A DNA stretch of 32,197 bases from Gammaproteobacteria bacterium (GTDB lineage Bacteria; Pseudomonadota; Gammaproteobacteria; Pseudomonadales; Azotimanducaceae). Below are positions 16,188 through 24,387 of the stretch, one piece after another; position 1 is the first letter of the stretch; the number at the start of each line of letters is the position of its first letter. The DNA lies in NCBI GenBank assembly GCA_028821125.1, contig JAPPHD010000064.1, positions 1 through 32,197 on the forward strand, given 5' to 3'. The notes under the pieces are model-generated. The model was not told the origin of the DNA. It saw only the letters and a program-made list of their open reading frames with translations, and did not search any database. The position numbers were made by a program, and so were the translations under genes.

Positions 16188-16268
16188 TTCTCCAATTTTC
16201 CCACATGAGGCAAACCAACTCGGAATCGGTTCATTTCAACTCGATTCGGCTGCGGCCACCATTGTTCA

Positions 16269-16796
16269 CTATGAAAGGGACAATTGCCCTCCCTGGATGG
16301 ACAGCGGAATCGGCTCGGATGGAACGGAGACGTCCAGCAGCGCGCCGCGCCTTTCGCACTCGCATTCCAGATCCTTCATGAATACCCGGAAGTCCGAGAG
16401 CAGCAGGTCGTAGAAGTCCGGCGTTCCCTCGAGAATCTCATCGGTCCCCATCAGGCGCATGTCGTACACCCACTCGGTTTCGCGCTCGCCACAGGGGAAG
16501 AACCGGACGATGCCCTGGTGGTGCGTGACCGGCGCCCCCGCCGTGACGTGATAGCCGAACAGCCGGTTCGGATGCCAGAAGTTCACCACCTCCTCGACCT
16601 CCGGCATCCCGCGCTCGGCCACACCGACCACGCGCACGCAACCCAGGCCGTTGCGTTCCGGCGTGCCGTCCTTGACGATGCGGCACGGCGATCCCGTGTA
16701 CTCGCCCATGCGCTCGTGGTCGGTGAAGACGTCCCAGGCAACCTCGACCGGCACGTTGACGCGCGCGCGGTGAAAAAAACGCTGCGGAAATTTCAT
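16269..16796 (-). CDS. SRPBCC (START/polyketide-cyclase-like) protein, copy B
   Basis: A 175-residue helix-grip protein. It opens with RFFHRARVNVPVEVAWDVFTDHERMGEYTG in separate recognisable pieces: the beta strand, then the VAWDVFTDHERM helix found in polyketide cyclases and START-like proteins. Next come RNGLGCVRVV, a W-x-P-x-RLFGYHVTAG strand, HQGIVRFFPCG and a long C-terminal helix ending in ECERRG. Such proteins bind hydrophobic ligands and some catalyse cyclisation or dehydration. AAGGAG stands six bases before the ATG. It is a clear tandem duplicate of the next gene at 16830 (33 bp gap). It precedes the ferredoxin-P450-Mo genes and may bind their substrate. Confidence 0.85.
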   Translation of the reverse strand: MKFPQRFFHRARVNVPVEVAWDVFTDHERMGEYTGSPCRIVKDGTPERNGLGCVRVVGVAERGMPEVEEVVNFWHPNRLFGYHVTAGAPVTHHQGIVRFFPCGERETEWVYDMRLMGTDEILEGTPDFYDLLLSDFRVFMKDLECECERRGALLDVSVPSEPIPLSIQGGQLSLS

Positions 16797-16829
16797 GTCG
16801 CACTCCTTGTCCGTACCGTAATCGACCGG

Positions 16830-17318
16830 CTATCCAACCGGAATCGGGAACGCCGGCACTTCGATGTCACAAGCCCGCCGCTCGCACTCCGCCTCGATGT
16901 CATGCATGAAATAGCCGAATTCCTTGAGGAGCCGTTCATAGACGTCGGGCACCGCTTCCAGCAGCGCTTGCTGCGGCCGGATCTGCATGTCGTAGACCCA
17001 TTCGGAGGTGTCCGGGCCCTTCGGCCAGAAACGCACGATGCCCTGATGCGCATCCACCGGCACGCCGGAGGTTATGTGATAGCCGTAGAGCACATGCGGC
17101 ACCCAGTAGTTGACGATCTCCTCGACAGGCCAGGGCGCAGCGCCCTGCCCCTCATTGAACCGCACGCACCCCAGTCCGTTCCGTTCCGGCGCCCCCGGGG
17201 TCGTGATCTTCCAGTCCGCATTGGTCCAGTCCGCGTATCGTTCGTGTTCCGTAAACACGTTCCAGGCCACTTCCACCGGTGCGTTCACACGGGCGCGGTG
17301 AAAAAAACGACAGTGCAT
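16830..17318 (-). CDS. SRPBCC (START/polyketide-cyclase-like) protein, copy A
   Basis: A 162-residue paralogue of the gene at 16269. Shared blocks in order are RFFHRARVN-PVEVAW-VFT-HER, PERNGLGCVR, YGYHITSGVPV (FGYHVTAGAPV in copy B), HQGIVRF, EWVYDM and a last helix with ECERR. Copy A lacks the extra C-terminal tail of copy B. A strong GGAGGAGG site precedes the ATG. It likely binds or transforms a hydrophobic intermediate of the neighbouring P450 pathway. It is preceded by a possible 24-codon leader frame (17334-17408). Confidence 0.85.
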   Translation of the reverse strand: MHCRFFHRARVNAPVEVAWNVFTEHERYADWTNADWKITTPGAPERNGLGCVRFNEGQGAAPWPVEEIVNYWVPHVLYGYHITSGVPVDAHQGIVRFWPKGPDTSEWVYDMQIRPQQALLEAVPDVYERLLKEFGYFMHDIEAECERRACDIEVPAFPIPVG

Positions 17319-17333
17319 CAGCCTCCTCCTGCA

Positions 17334-17408
17334 TCAGTCCGGGTCACGGAAGCCGGTCTTGCCCTGCAACAGACTCGTTGCGCCCCAAAAGGGTCCCCGA
17401 ATCGACAT
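17334..17408 (-). CDS. possible 24-residue leader peptide
   Basis: ATG at 17408 has an AGGAGG ribosome site seven bases upstream. The frame reads MSIRGPFWGATSLLQGKTGF and four more residues and ends in TGA 15 bp before the SRPBCC start. I recognise no family. The strong translation signal is the main argument. It may be a leader for the SRPBCC-ferredoxin-P450 group or an accidental frame. Confidence 0.35.
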   Translation of the reverse strand: MSIRGPFWGATSLLQGKTGFRDPD

Positions 17409-17433
17409 TGCCAGCCTCCTGACGGAAAGCTAT

Positions 17434-17460
17434 CATTATCTAATTAATTAATCAATATAT
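17434..17460. promoter_or_regulatory. AT-rich block between the SRPBCC and P450 transcription units
   Basis: The stretch contains TAATTAATTA and TCAATATAT in GC-rich surroundings, about 40 bp upstream of the minus-strand leader frame. It is the best candidate for the promoter/operator of the minus-strand operon. No clear -35/-10 pair is assigned. Confidence 0.35.
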
Positions 17461-17484
17461 GGTGTACTCGATCGGCAATCCGCT

Positions 17485-17666
17485 TAGCCCGCATCCGTCA
17501 CCAACTTTCGTCGCGAGGGCGTCGAGGCGCCGTCCTGCCTGGTCGCGCGGACCGGAAGCCGGTGCAGGCATACTCGACAGTATGTCAAGCCGGCTGGAGG
17601 GAGCACGGCCAGGCAGGGCGAGTGCATCGGCGTCCGCAGCAGGAAGTTGGTGACGGATGCGGGTTA
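17485..17666. mobile_element. 182 bp imperfect palindrome, MITE-like element
   Basis: The outer 21-23 bp of each arm match with one mismatch. The left arm starts GCCCGCATCCGTCACC at 17487 and the right arm ends with its complement at 17664. Inner segments also pair (CCTGCCTGG at 17534-17542 with CCAGGCAGG at 17609-17617; AGCCGG with CCGGCT). The centre is CATACT-CGAC-AGTATG (17569-17584). TA flanks both ends (17485-17486 and 17665-17666), the target duplication expected of IS630/Tc1-mariner or some IS5-group elements. There is no room for a transposase. It lies 73 bp upstream of the P450 start. Apart from this and the AT-rich block I see nothing in the 331 bp without a firm gene. Confidence 0.7.
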
Positions 17667-17739
17667 GAATGAACCTCGCCCACGCGACCGATTCAGCGGA
17701 CCGGCAAGCCGGCCACCAAGCACCGGGGAGGCGACCATC

Positions 17740-19020
17740 ATGACGGCCGAAACGCAGACGGAAGAATTGACCTTCTACAGCGGCATGACCGAACCGGTCG
17801 ACGATTCCTCCGCCATCGACTGCCTCGACGATCCCTTGAGGGAAATCTCCGAGAAGCTCTACCGGATGGGCGAGGTGATCAAGGGGCACGGTTCCGGCAA
17901 CGGCGCCTATGTGAATTTCGGCGGCTTCCGGTTTCCCAACATGCTCGCACCTGCAAAGGCCTGCACAGGCGAAGTGTACGGCGTTGTCAGTTGGGAGGCG
18001 CACCGGCAACTGTACACGAACCCGGCAACGAGCAGTTCACTCTTCAAGGGCACCGTCGAACCGTTCTTCGGCCCCACCCTGAGCCCGAGGGACCCGCCTG
18101 AACACACGAAATACCGGGCCGTCATGCAACTCGGGTTCATGCCGAAACAGATCGAGAGCTACAAGGACACCATAGCCCGCCCCGTCCTGTCCCGGCGTTT
18201 CTCCACACTGAGGAAAAAAGGACGCGCCGACCTGGTCAGGGAAATCAACGTTTTCTATCCGTACGAGGTCGTCGGCAGGATCGTCGGCTACGACTTCGCG
18301 GACGTCGAGTTCGTCGCCGCCTGCATGGATGGAATCTGGCAGGGAAATCACGATGTCGACACCGCCGTGAAGGCCGGAAAGGACTTGAGGGAGTACGCCG
18401 CGAAACTCATCGCCAAACGGCGCGACGATCCGAAGGACGACTACGTATCGGCCCTGTTCGATGCCGAAGTCGACGGTGAGAAAATCACCGAGAAGAACCT
18501 GGTCGGCCTGGTCAACCACTTTCTTTCCGGCGGCATCGAAACCACGTACCGGCAAACGAGCCTTCTGGTGTACGACCTGCTCACGCACCCGGAACAGCTC
18601 GAGTTGCTCAGGGGCGACCGGGAACTCGTTCCCCGCGCCGTGGAGGAAACCCTGCGCTACGACGGCATCGGCGGCTCCACCTGCCGCACGCTCACGGAAG
18701 ACGCGGAAATCTGCGGCACCCGCATCCCGAAAGGCTCGGTGGTGTTCACCTTCCACCTGTGCGCAAACCGGGACCCGTCCCGCTGGGAAAACCCGCACGA
18801 CTACGACATAGCCCGGCCGCAGCAGCGGCATCTGTCCTTCGCGATGGGTCCTCACATGTGTATCGGGCAACACCTCGCCCGCTTTCTGCTCGGCGAATAC
18901 CTCGCCCACTTCCTGGACGACTTTCCCAACGTGCGCTGGGATCCCGAGGCGCAGATCCCCAGGCCAAGGGGGTGGAACCAGCGTGCCTGCAGCTCATTGC
19001 CGGTGGTCTGGGAAACGTAA
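17740..19020 (+). CDS. cytochrome P450 (third)
   Basis: A 426-residue bacterial P450. The haem motif is FAMGPHMCIGQ with Cys374. The ExxR pair is E303/R306 (EETLRY). The I-helix is SGGIETT (263-269), with Glu267 instead of Asp, the same variation as in the P450 at 14393, so these two are closer to each other than to the first P450. GGGGAGG lies eight bases before the ATG. It is divergent from the SRPBCC-ferredoxin-P450-Mo genes and could share their ferredoxin. A palindromic element sits in its upstream region. Substrate unknown. Confidence 0.93.
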   Translation: MTAETQTEELTFYSGMTEPVDDSSAIDCLDDPLREISEKLYRMGEVIKGHGSGNGAYVNFGGFRFPNMLAPAKACTGEVYGVVSWEAHRQLYTNPATSSSLFKGTVEPFFGPTLSPRDPPEHTKYRAVMQLGFMPKQIESYKDTIARPVLSRRFSTLRKKGRADLVREINVFYPYEVVGRIVGYDFADVEFVAACMDGIWQGNHDVDTAVKAGKDLREYAAKLIAKRRDDPKDDYVSALFDAEVDGEKITEKNLVGLVNHFLSGGIETTYRQTSLLVYDLLTHPEQLELLRGDRELVPRAVEETLRYDGIGGSTCRTLTEDAEICGTRIPKGSVVFTFHLCANRDPSRWENPHDYDIARPQQRHLSFAMGPHMCIGQHLARFLLGEYLAHFLDDFPNVRWDPEAQIPRPRGWNQRACSSLPVVWET

Positions 19021-19031
19021 GATAACTGGGG

Positions 19032-19178
19032 TCACTTTCCCGGCAGACTGCGTTCACCGGATACCTGCTCGAGCATCAGTTCCCCGATCTGCCAGCCGAC
19101 GGCGGCGGCTCCCGCACCGGCAATGAGGCCGCGGCGGGAAAAGCGCGGGGGCGATGTCTCTGGTTTGTCGTCATGCAT
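19032..19178 (-). CDS. 48-residue protein with twin-arginine (Tat) signal
   Basis: The frame from ATG 19178 reads as a short polar start, then FSRRGLIAGAGAAAVGW and an amphipathic tail ending in SLPGK. FSRRGLIAG with the following Ala/Gly-rich stretch is a Tat signal. The stop lies 11 bp from the end of the convergent P450. Short Tat proteins are known next to formate-dehydrogenase-type molybdoenzymes, and one of those is encoded nearby, but they are not adjacent here. It may also be the remaining start of a truncated gene. The ribosome site is weak. Confidence 0.5.
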   Translation of the reverse strand: MHDDKPETSPPRFSRRGLIAGAGAAAVGWQIGELMLEQVSGERSLPGK

Positions 19179-19294
19179 GCTCGTTCGCTCAGGGGGCCAG
19201 AGCCAATTTGCGGTGCAATAGCCCCAAAATGGGGGTCAATCTCCAGGCACCAGGTCTCTTAAACTCTACCGCACGCATCGGCAAGGGCATTGCA

Positions 19295-22200
19295 ATGCGG
19301 AAGTCTGACCAGTGCAATTCGATTCAATACGGCGCCCGTCCACCAAGTCATTCCCGGGGGGGCCTGACGCACGTCCTGGTGCGCTACTTGCCGAATGCGA
19401 CGAAGCGCCGATCAGGAGTACGGGTCGATACCGCTGCGGCGAAAAAGGCGCGATGGAATCGCCCGGCAGTTGCGTCCTGGAGAAACATCGCCAACGGCAG
19501 CCTGCTCGCCGCGTCGCTGGCGGCGGCCGCGACGGCGAGCCCGGATGTTTCTCACGTGGCCCGGGTGCCCCTGTTTCCCGCTGCGTCCAACGATCTGCGC
19601 GAAGGATTCGTGCGGGTCGTCAATCGCTCCACCCAAGCAGGCGACATCAGCATCGCCGCGATCGACGATGCTGGAATGCGCGTCGAGGGCCCGGCACTCG
19701 GCATGGGCGCCGGCGAAACCCGGCACTTCAATTCCGCTGACCTTGAAGACGGCAATCCCGCCAAGGGCCTGACCGGCGGCACCGGACCCGGTACGGGCGA
19801 CTGGCGCCTGCAACTGAGCAGCGAACTCGGCTTTGAAGTGCTGGCCTATGTGCGCACAGCCGACGGCTTTCTCACCGCCATGCACGACGTGGTAGAGCGG
19901 GGGCTGCACGGCCATCGCGTGGCGACCTTCAACCCCGGCAGAAACAGTCGGCAGCGCAGCCTGTTGCGGCTGGTCAATCCCGGGGAAACGGAAACCGAGG
20001 TGACGATTTCGGCCATGGACGATGCGGGGATGGCCGCCGCCGGCACGGTGACCCTGACCTTGCCGGCTGGGGGCGCCCGCACGCTGTCCTCGGCGGAACT
20101 GGAATCCGCGGAAACTCGGACCGGTACGGCGGGGGAGACAGGCCTCGTCGGTGAACTCGGAACGGGCAGCGGCAAGTGGCAACTGCTGGTCGCCTCGCAA
20201 CACCCCGTCGTGGTGATGAGCCTGCTGATCAGCCCTTTGGGACACCTGACGAACCTGTCCACGGCACCCAACGGGCGTGCTGCCGGTGCGGGCGTGATCC
20301 GGCAGATGGCGGAGGATACCCAGGCCGGCGCGGCCATTGGCGCCCCCGTAACGGCCAACCTGGGCGATCCCGCAGGTCGTGCCCATGACCTGGAAGGCGC
20401 CGATGCGTCGTCTTTCGATATCGAAACCGCCACCGGCCAATTGCTGGCCGGGAAGGAGGCGCGCTATGACTTCGAGACGCGAACCGCCTACGCGTTGATT
20501 GTGAGGGTGAGCGATGCATCCGGAAGTGTCCTGCGCATTCCAGTCACCGTCGAGGTGACCGATGTCGACGAACCGCCGGGCAGGCCGGAGCCGCCGGAGG
20601 TGGAGGGGGTGTCGTCCCGGTCCGTCCGGGTAACCTGGGCGGAGCCTTCGAACACGGGTCCTCCGATCGTCGACTACGATGTCGAGTACCGCCGGCCCGG
20701 GGCGGCGGAGTACACCGATGCGGAACATGAGGGCGCCGCACGGGAGATCGAGATCTCGCACCTGCGAGAGCGTGCGGACTACGAGTTTCGGGTGCGGGCG
20801 AGCAACGATGAGGGTAGCGGCGAGTGGTCCGAGCCCACCCTCGGCCGTGCGCGAACCGGCGGCGGAGGGGGCGGTGGCACCGTGACCCCGCCACCCGTGT
20901 CCGACAACGACCCGCCCCTGTTTGTCGAGGGCGCCGACGCGAGCCGCGAGCTTGCGGAAAACAGCGTCGGCAATCTGGATGTCGGCTTGCCCGTTGAGGC
21001 GACCGACGCCGATGACGATCCAGTGACCTACGGTCTCGAAGGTGCCGATGCCGCCAGTTTCACCGTGGTGGCCGACACCGGGCAACTCCGTACCAGGAAC
21101 GATGTGGATTACAACTTCGAAGCAAAGGACCGTTACTCCATTCGTGTGGTCGCAGACGACGGCAAGGGCGGCAGGGCGTCGATCGACGTGACTGTCGAAT
21201 TGACCGACGAAGATGGCGAAGCGCCGGGCAAACCGGCCGAACCCCTGTTGACCGGAGCCACCACGACAAGCCTGACCGTCACCTGGACGCCGCCGGACAA
21301 CAGCGGCCCCGCAATCGTCGACTACGACCTTGGCTACCGTGTTCTGAATACCGGGAGCTTTGCCGACTGGCCTCACCACGGCACCGCTACGAGCGCCACG
21401 ATCGAAAACCTCGATCACTCGACGATCTATCAGGTGGTGGTCAAGGCGCGCAACGACGAAGGGACGGGCCTGAATTCGGCGCGCCTGCTCGCAACCACGC
21501 GGGCGCCCCGTTCCACGGAGCCGGTGTGGGTACGCGACAGTTCCCGAGAGGAGGAACAAGGTAGTGCGGACGGCATTCCGGTAACCCTGATCGATAGAGG
21601 ATTCGGCCCCGACAGCCATGGGGGAAGGGTCACGGCGACCTACATGAACAGCATTGCGGATGCCGACAAGGTCCTCTACACACAGACGGACGGAGGACGC
21701 ACCTACCGCCTCGAGGGCCTGCTTTTCTCGTGGTACAGCGACTTCCTGGTTTCCGGCTACGTCCGCCACGCACTCCGCTACGGAGACGGAATCGTCTGGA
21801 CGGCGTCCGACCAGACCACCCACTACCGGCCGGGCGATTTCGACTGGTTCGTGGAGAACGGCAGGCCGTTCAAGAAGACCGCCAAGGCATTCGCCGACTG
21901 GATGAAGGATCGCAACGTGCTGTTCGTGTCCTCAATGGAGAACATCACCGCACGCCACGTGGGCGACATACTCGAGGCGGTGTACTGCGACGACTACCAC
22001 GCCGGCGGCTTCGACGGGCGCGGCTGGATTCCGCTTTGCGGGGAAATCGACGACTACATCGCCCACTCCGGCGTGGGGCAAGAGATCACGGTGTTTGCCG
22101 GCAGTATCGACCGCGGGGCGGCCATCGGAGCGATTCGCGGCGACGGCGTGTTTGCCGCCAACAGCATCTATGTCGAGTCGCCTCGGGGATCGACATCCCA

Positions 22201-22756
22201 TGCCACTGCCGTCCTCGCGGCCTACGCCTCGGCATTGAAGGCGGCGAACCCCACCTGGACCGCATCGAAGCTGCGCCGGGAATTGATGCGTATCGCCCGG
22301 GAGCAGGAATACGATTACATCACCGGCACGACGAACGCATCGAACTCGCTGGTTACCGAGCGGCGGACGATCCGGCTCATTCTTCCGGCGTTCGCGCCGG
22401 GGACCGGCAACCACTTTCCCGAATTCTCCAGTTCCGCATCCTTTTCGGCCGCCGAAAACCAGACGACGGCCGGCACCGTGGAGGCGACGGACACCGACAC
22501 GGGCGACACCGTTACCGGTTACGAGGTTGTCGGTGGCGCCGACTCCGCGCAATTCGAGGTATCCGGTTCCGGCGCGCTCCGGTTCAAGACGGCCCCGGAC
22601 TTCGAGAACCCGGCCGACGTGGACGGCGACGACCCGGACAGCAAGGCGGAAGACAACGACTACATCGTGGTGGTTCAGGCGTCCAGCGGGTCCGGGAACC
22701 GGCTGCTGACCGCGCAGCAGCGGATCACCGTCAGCGTCACCGACGAAACCGAGTGA
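19295..22756 (+). CDS. large secreted multidomain protein: paired beta modules, cadherin-like and Fn3 domains, subtilase-like domain
   Basis: About 1153 residues. After a basic N-terminus and a hydrophobic segment (SLLAASLAAAATASP, a possible long signal) come two related beta modules (about 88-320; DISIAAIDDAGM and VTISAMDDAGM mark each). Then follow a cadherin-like domain (330-420), Fn3 (426-520), a GGGGGGG linker, cadherin-like (538-640) and Fn3 (641-738). A subtilase-like region (745-1035) follows with candidate triad Asp767 (LIDRG), His775 (SHGGRV) and Ser968 (GSTSHATAV). A last cadherin-like domain ends the protein. Asp and His are unusually close, so activity is uncertain. Start at 19295 is chosen for its AAGGG site; 19154 would overlap the Tat gene. 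Likely an exported adhesin or protease. Confidence 0.85.
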   Translation: MRKSDQCNSIQYGARPPSHSRGGLTHVLVRYLPNATKRRSGVRVDTAAAKKARWNRPAVASWRNIANGSLLAASLAAAATASPDVSHVARVPLFPAASNDLREGFVRVVNRSTQAGDISIAAIDDAGMRVEGPALGMGAGETRHFNSADLEDGNPAKGLTGGTGPGTGDWRLQLSSELGFEVLAYVRTADGFLTAMHDVVERGLHGHRVATFNPGRNSRQRSLLRLVNPGETETEVTISAMDDAGMAAAGTVTLTLPAGGARTLSSAELESAETRTGTAGETGLVGELGTGSGKWQLLVASQHPVVVMSLLISPLGHLTNLSTAPNGRAAGAGVIRQMAEDTQAGAAIGAPVTANLGDPAGRAHDLEGADASSFDIETATGQLLAGKEARYDFETRTAYALIVRVSDASGSVLRIPVTVEVTDVDEPPGRPEPPEVEGVSSRSVRVTWAEPSNTGPPIVDYDVEYRRPGAAEYTDAEHEGAAREIEISHLRERADYEFRVRASNDEGSGEWSEPTLGRARTGGGGGGGTVTPPPVSDNDPPLFVEGADASRELAENSVGNLDVGLPVEATDADDDPVTYGLEGADAASFTVVADTGQLRTRNDVDYNFEAKDRYSIRVVADDGKGGRASIDVTVELTDEDGEAPGKPAEPLLTGATTTSLTVTWTPPDNSGPAIVDYDLGYRVLNTGSFADWPHHGTATSATIENLDHSTIYQVVVKARNDEGTGLNSARLLATTRAPRSTEPVWVRDSSREEEQGSADGIPVTLIDRGFGPDSHGGRVTATYMNSIADADKVLYTQTDGGRTYRLEGLLFSWYSDFLVSGYVRHALRYGDGIVWTASDQTTHYRPGDFDWFVENGRPFKKTAKAFADWMKDRNVLFVSSMENITARHVGDILEAVYCDDYHAGGFDGRGWIPLCGEIDDYIAHSGVGQEITVFAGSIDRGAAIGAIRGDGVFAANSIYVESPRGSTSHATAVLAAYASALKAANPTWTASKLRRELMRIAREQEYDYITGTTNASNSLVTERRTIRLILPAFAPGTGNHFPEFSSSASFSAAENQTTAGTVEATDTDTGDTVTGYEVVGGADSAQFEVSGSGALRFKTAPDFENPADVDGDDPDSKAEDNDYIVVVQASSGSGNRLLTAQQRITVSVTDETE

Positions 22757-22770
22757 GCCGGGGCTTTAGG

Positions 22771-22798
22771 CTGCAGGCCGCAAGCGAAGCGGCAGCAG
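22771..22798. terminator. hairpin between convergent genes
   Basis: CTGC-agg-CCGC-aagcgaa-GCGG-ca-GCAG lies between the stop codons of the secreted protein (22756) and the GST (22805). Its location fits a two-way terminator, but it lacks T-runs. Confidence 0.35.
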
Positions 22799-22804
22799 TC
22801 AAAT

Positions 22805-23836
22805 TCAGGGTTTCAACGGTTCGCGGGGCCGGCGCCTTGGAGCCAGGCTTGCTCGGGCGTCAAAACAATCATCCAGGCCAGCGCGCTGGAGCCAGGCTTT
22901 GACCGTACTCCGTTCCGCAGTGGACAGCATATCGATTCTCGCCAGGATCATGCGCCGGGACTGCTCGGGATAGGGACGCGACAGGTAACTGACGTCTTCG
23001 CCGTAGACGTTGGCGTGAAAGGCCTTGGCCCCGGCAGCCTGGGCGTCGCGATTACCGAGCACGTACGGCCGGTAGGTGGAAACCATCTCTTTGAGGATCG
23101 TGCGCGCGAACGGGGTCGAATCCGGAAAACCCGCCAACTCGCCACGGCCATCCCATTGGTCGGCCCTGTTTTCCGCCCACTCCACCACCTGGGGATAACC
23201 CGCAACCACCTTTTTCGGATCCGGGTCCATGTTGGTGTGACCGCGAAGGCTGCCCAGCACGACGGCATCCACCGCGGTGGGCCTGTCGCCGAGCAGGAAA
23301 GCCGTCTCCTTGAGTTGCCGTTCCGCCGCTACCAGTATTCGGCCGTACTCCTCCTCGCAAGCCTGCCGTTGCCGCCCGGACTCCGTACCCGTGGCACGAC
23401 AGGCGCGCGGCCCCCAATCGCGAACCCGCTCCGCGATCCCGGGAACGCCCCTGGCCATTTTCAACGACGCAAACTGCGCGCTCTCGGGATAGTGCCAGCG
23501 GTAATGCACCATGGTGCGGGCGATCCATTCATCGAAGAACTCTTCGACTACCTGCACCAGGATTCCCAGCGGCCCTTCGGGAAACATCCGCCGGTAGGGG
23601 AAACGGTCGTCCAGCAGGCGCATCAGGGGGGTGGTGTCGCCGATCATCCAGTTCTCGGGCGTCTGCAAGACAGGCACCTGGTGCGTTCCGGACCTGGCCT
23701 CGATCCGCTGCGGGTCGTGCTCGTTCTTGTCGAGCATCTCGAACGGCGCGCCATAGAAAATCATCGCCGCCTCCAGCTTGCGGGTGAAGTAGCTCAATTC
23801 ACCGCCGTAGATCCTGTAGGTGGATTCGATTGCCAT
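22805..23836 (-). CDS. glutathione S-transferase family protein
   Basis: A 343-residue protein with an N-terminal thioredoxin-fold GST domain (residues 5-85: YRIYGGELSYFTRKLEAAM, then HQVPVLQTPENWMIGDTTPL with the cis-Pro VPVL and the acidic/Thr turn that binds the glutathione gamma-glutamyl group). A helical C-terminal domain follows (LLGDRPTAVDAVVLGSL, the N-capping/DxxL-type segment). It is longer than a usual GST (about 210-240), with a C-terminal extension of about 100 residues rich in Arg. It probably conjugates or isomerises an electrophile made by the oxygenases nearby. It converges with the secreted-protein gene and stands alone. Confidence 0.85.
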   Translation of the reverse strand: MAIESTYRIYGGELSYFTRKLEAAMIFYGAPFEMLDKNEHDPQRIEARSGTHQVPVLQTPENWMIGDTTPLMRLLDDRFPYRRMFPEGPLGILVQVVEEFFDEWIARTMVHYRWHYPESAQFASLKMARGVPGIAERVRDWGPRACRATGTESGRQRQACEEEYGRILVAAERQLKETAFLLGDRPTAVDAVVLGSLRGHTNMDPDPKKVVAGYPQVVEWAENRADQWDGRGELAGFPDSTPFARTILKEMVSTYRPYVLGNRDAQAAGAKAFHANVYGEDVSYLSRPYPEQSRRMILARIDMLSTAERSTVKAWLQRAGLDDCFDARASLAPRRRPREPLKP

Positions 23837-24023
23837 GTTCCTGCGTCGCCCTGCCCGGCCCTGGAGTGTGCGGCACTTTACCCCGGCCCCGACTTCGCGG
23901 CTAACCCGCCTCGGGTACGCAACCGATCCCGGGATTGGCAGGGGCGAAATTTCAGAGATGTCTCACATGCCATCAGGGCGATAGCTCATGGCGTACGGTT
24001 CGTGTGCGTCGTAGGATTGCGGC

Positions 24024-24377
24024 ATGTCTGACGAGCAAGCGATAAGCACCCGCAAGTTCAGCACCGAGTTCTGGACGATCGTCGGCGCATTGGTCGCCAT
24101 GGGCGCATTGATTATTGCCATGGGCGCGCTGATCCTGACCGTGACCGGGTGGCTGAGGGAAGACATTCGAAACCTGGGCGCCGGCCTGAATGCCCTGCAG
24201 GGCGAAGTGAACGCGTTGGCAGTTGGATTGAAAGCGCTGGAGGTCAAGGTCGATACGATCGACAAGCGGGTCGACAGGATCGACAGGCGGGTCGATAGTA
24301 TCGACAAGCGCCTCGCCGTGGTCGAACGCCACGTGCTCGGCGTCGCGTCAGCAGACCGGAAAGACGAGGGCGCCTGA
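24024..24377 (+). CDS. small membrane-anchored coiled-coil protein
   Basis: A 117-residue protein with one transmembrane segment (about residues 17-42: FWTIVGALVAMGALIIAMGA and on), followed by a heptad-repeat coiled coil. Three 21 bp tandem repeats (24249-24311) encode VDTIDKR-VDRIDRR-VDSIDKR. It resembles many short hypothetical membrane proteins with a cytoplasmic or periplasmic coil; no enzyme motif is present. It converges with the membrane protein at 24388 (10 bp gap). Function unknown. Confidence 0.65.
   Translation: MSDEQAISTRKFSTEFWTIVGALVAMGALIIAMGALILTVTGWLREDIRNLGAGLNALQGEVNALAVGLKALEVKVDTIDKRVDRIDRRVDSIDKRLAVVERHVLGVASADRKDEGA
24249..24311 (+). repeat. three 21 bp tandem repeats within the coiled-coil gene
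   Basis: Units of the type GTCGAYANNATCGACARGCG at 24249-24269, 24270-24290 and 24291-24311. Each unit is one heptad, so the copy number sets the coil length. Confidence 0.8.
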
Positions 24378-24387
24378 ACGCTCAGCA

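Noticed and set aside
19154-19294. ATG at 19154 as start of the large secreted protein
   Set aside because: It overlaps the oppositely oriented Tat gene, lacks a good ribosome site and adds an unlikely Cys-rich leader; still possible.
19412-21823. Open minus-strand frame of about 800 codons antisense to the secreted protein
   Set aside because: Its translation is rich in Arg/Gly/His with no known motif, and the plus frame shows repeated Fn3 and cadherin domains.
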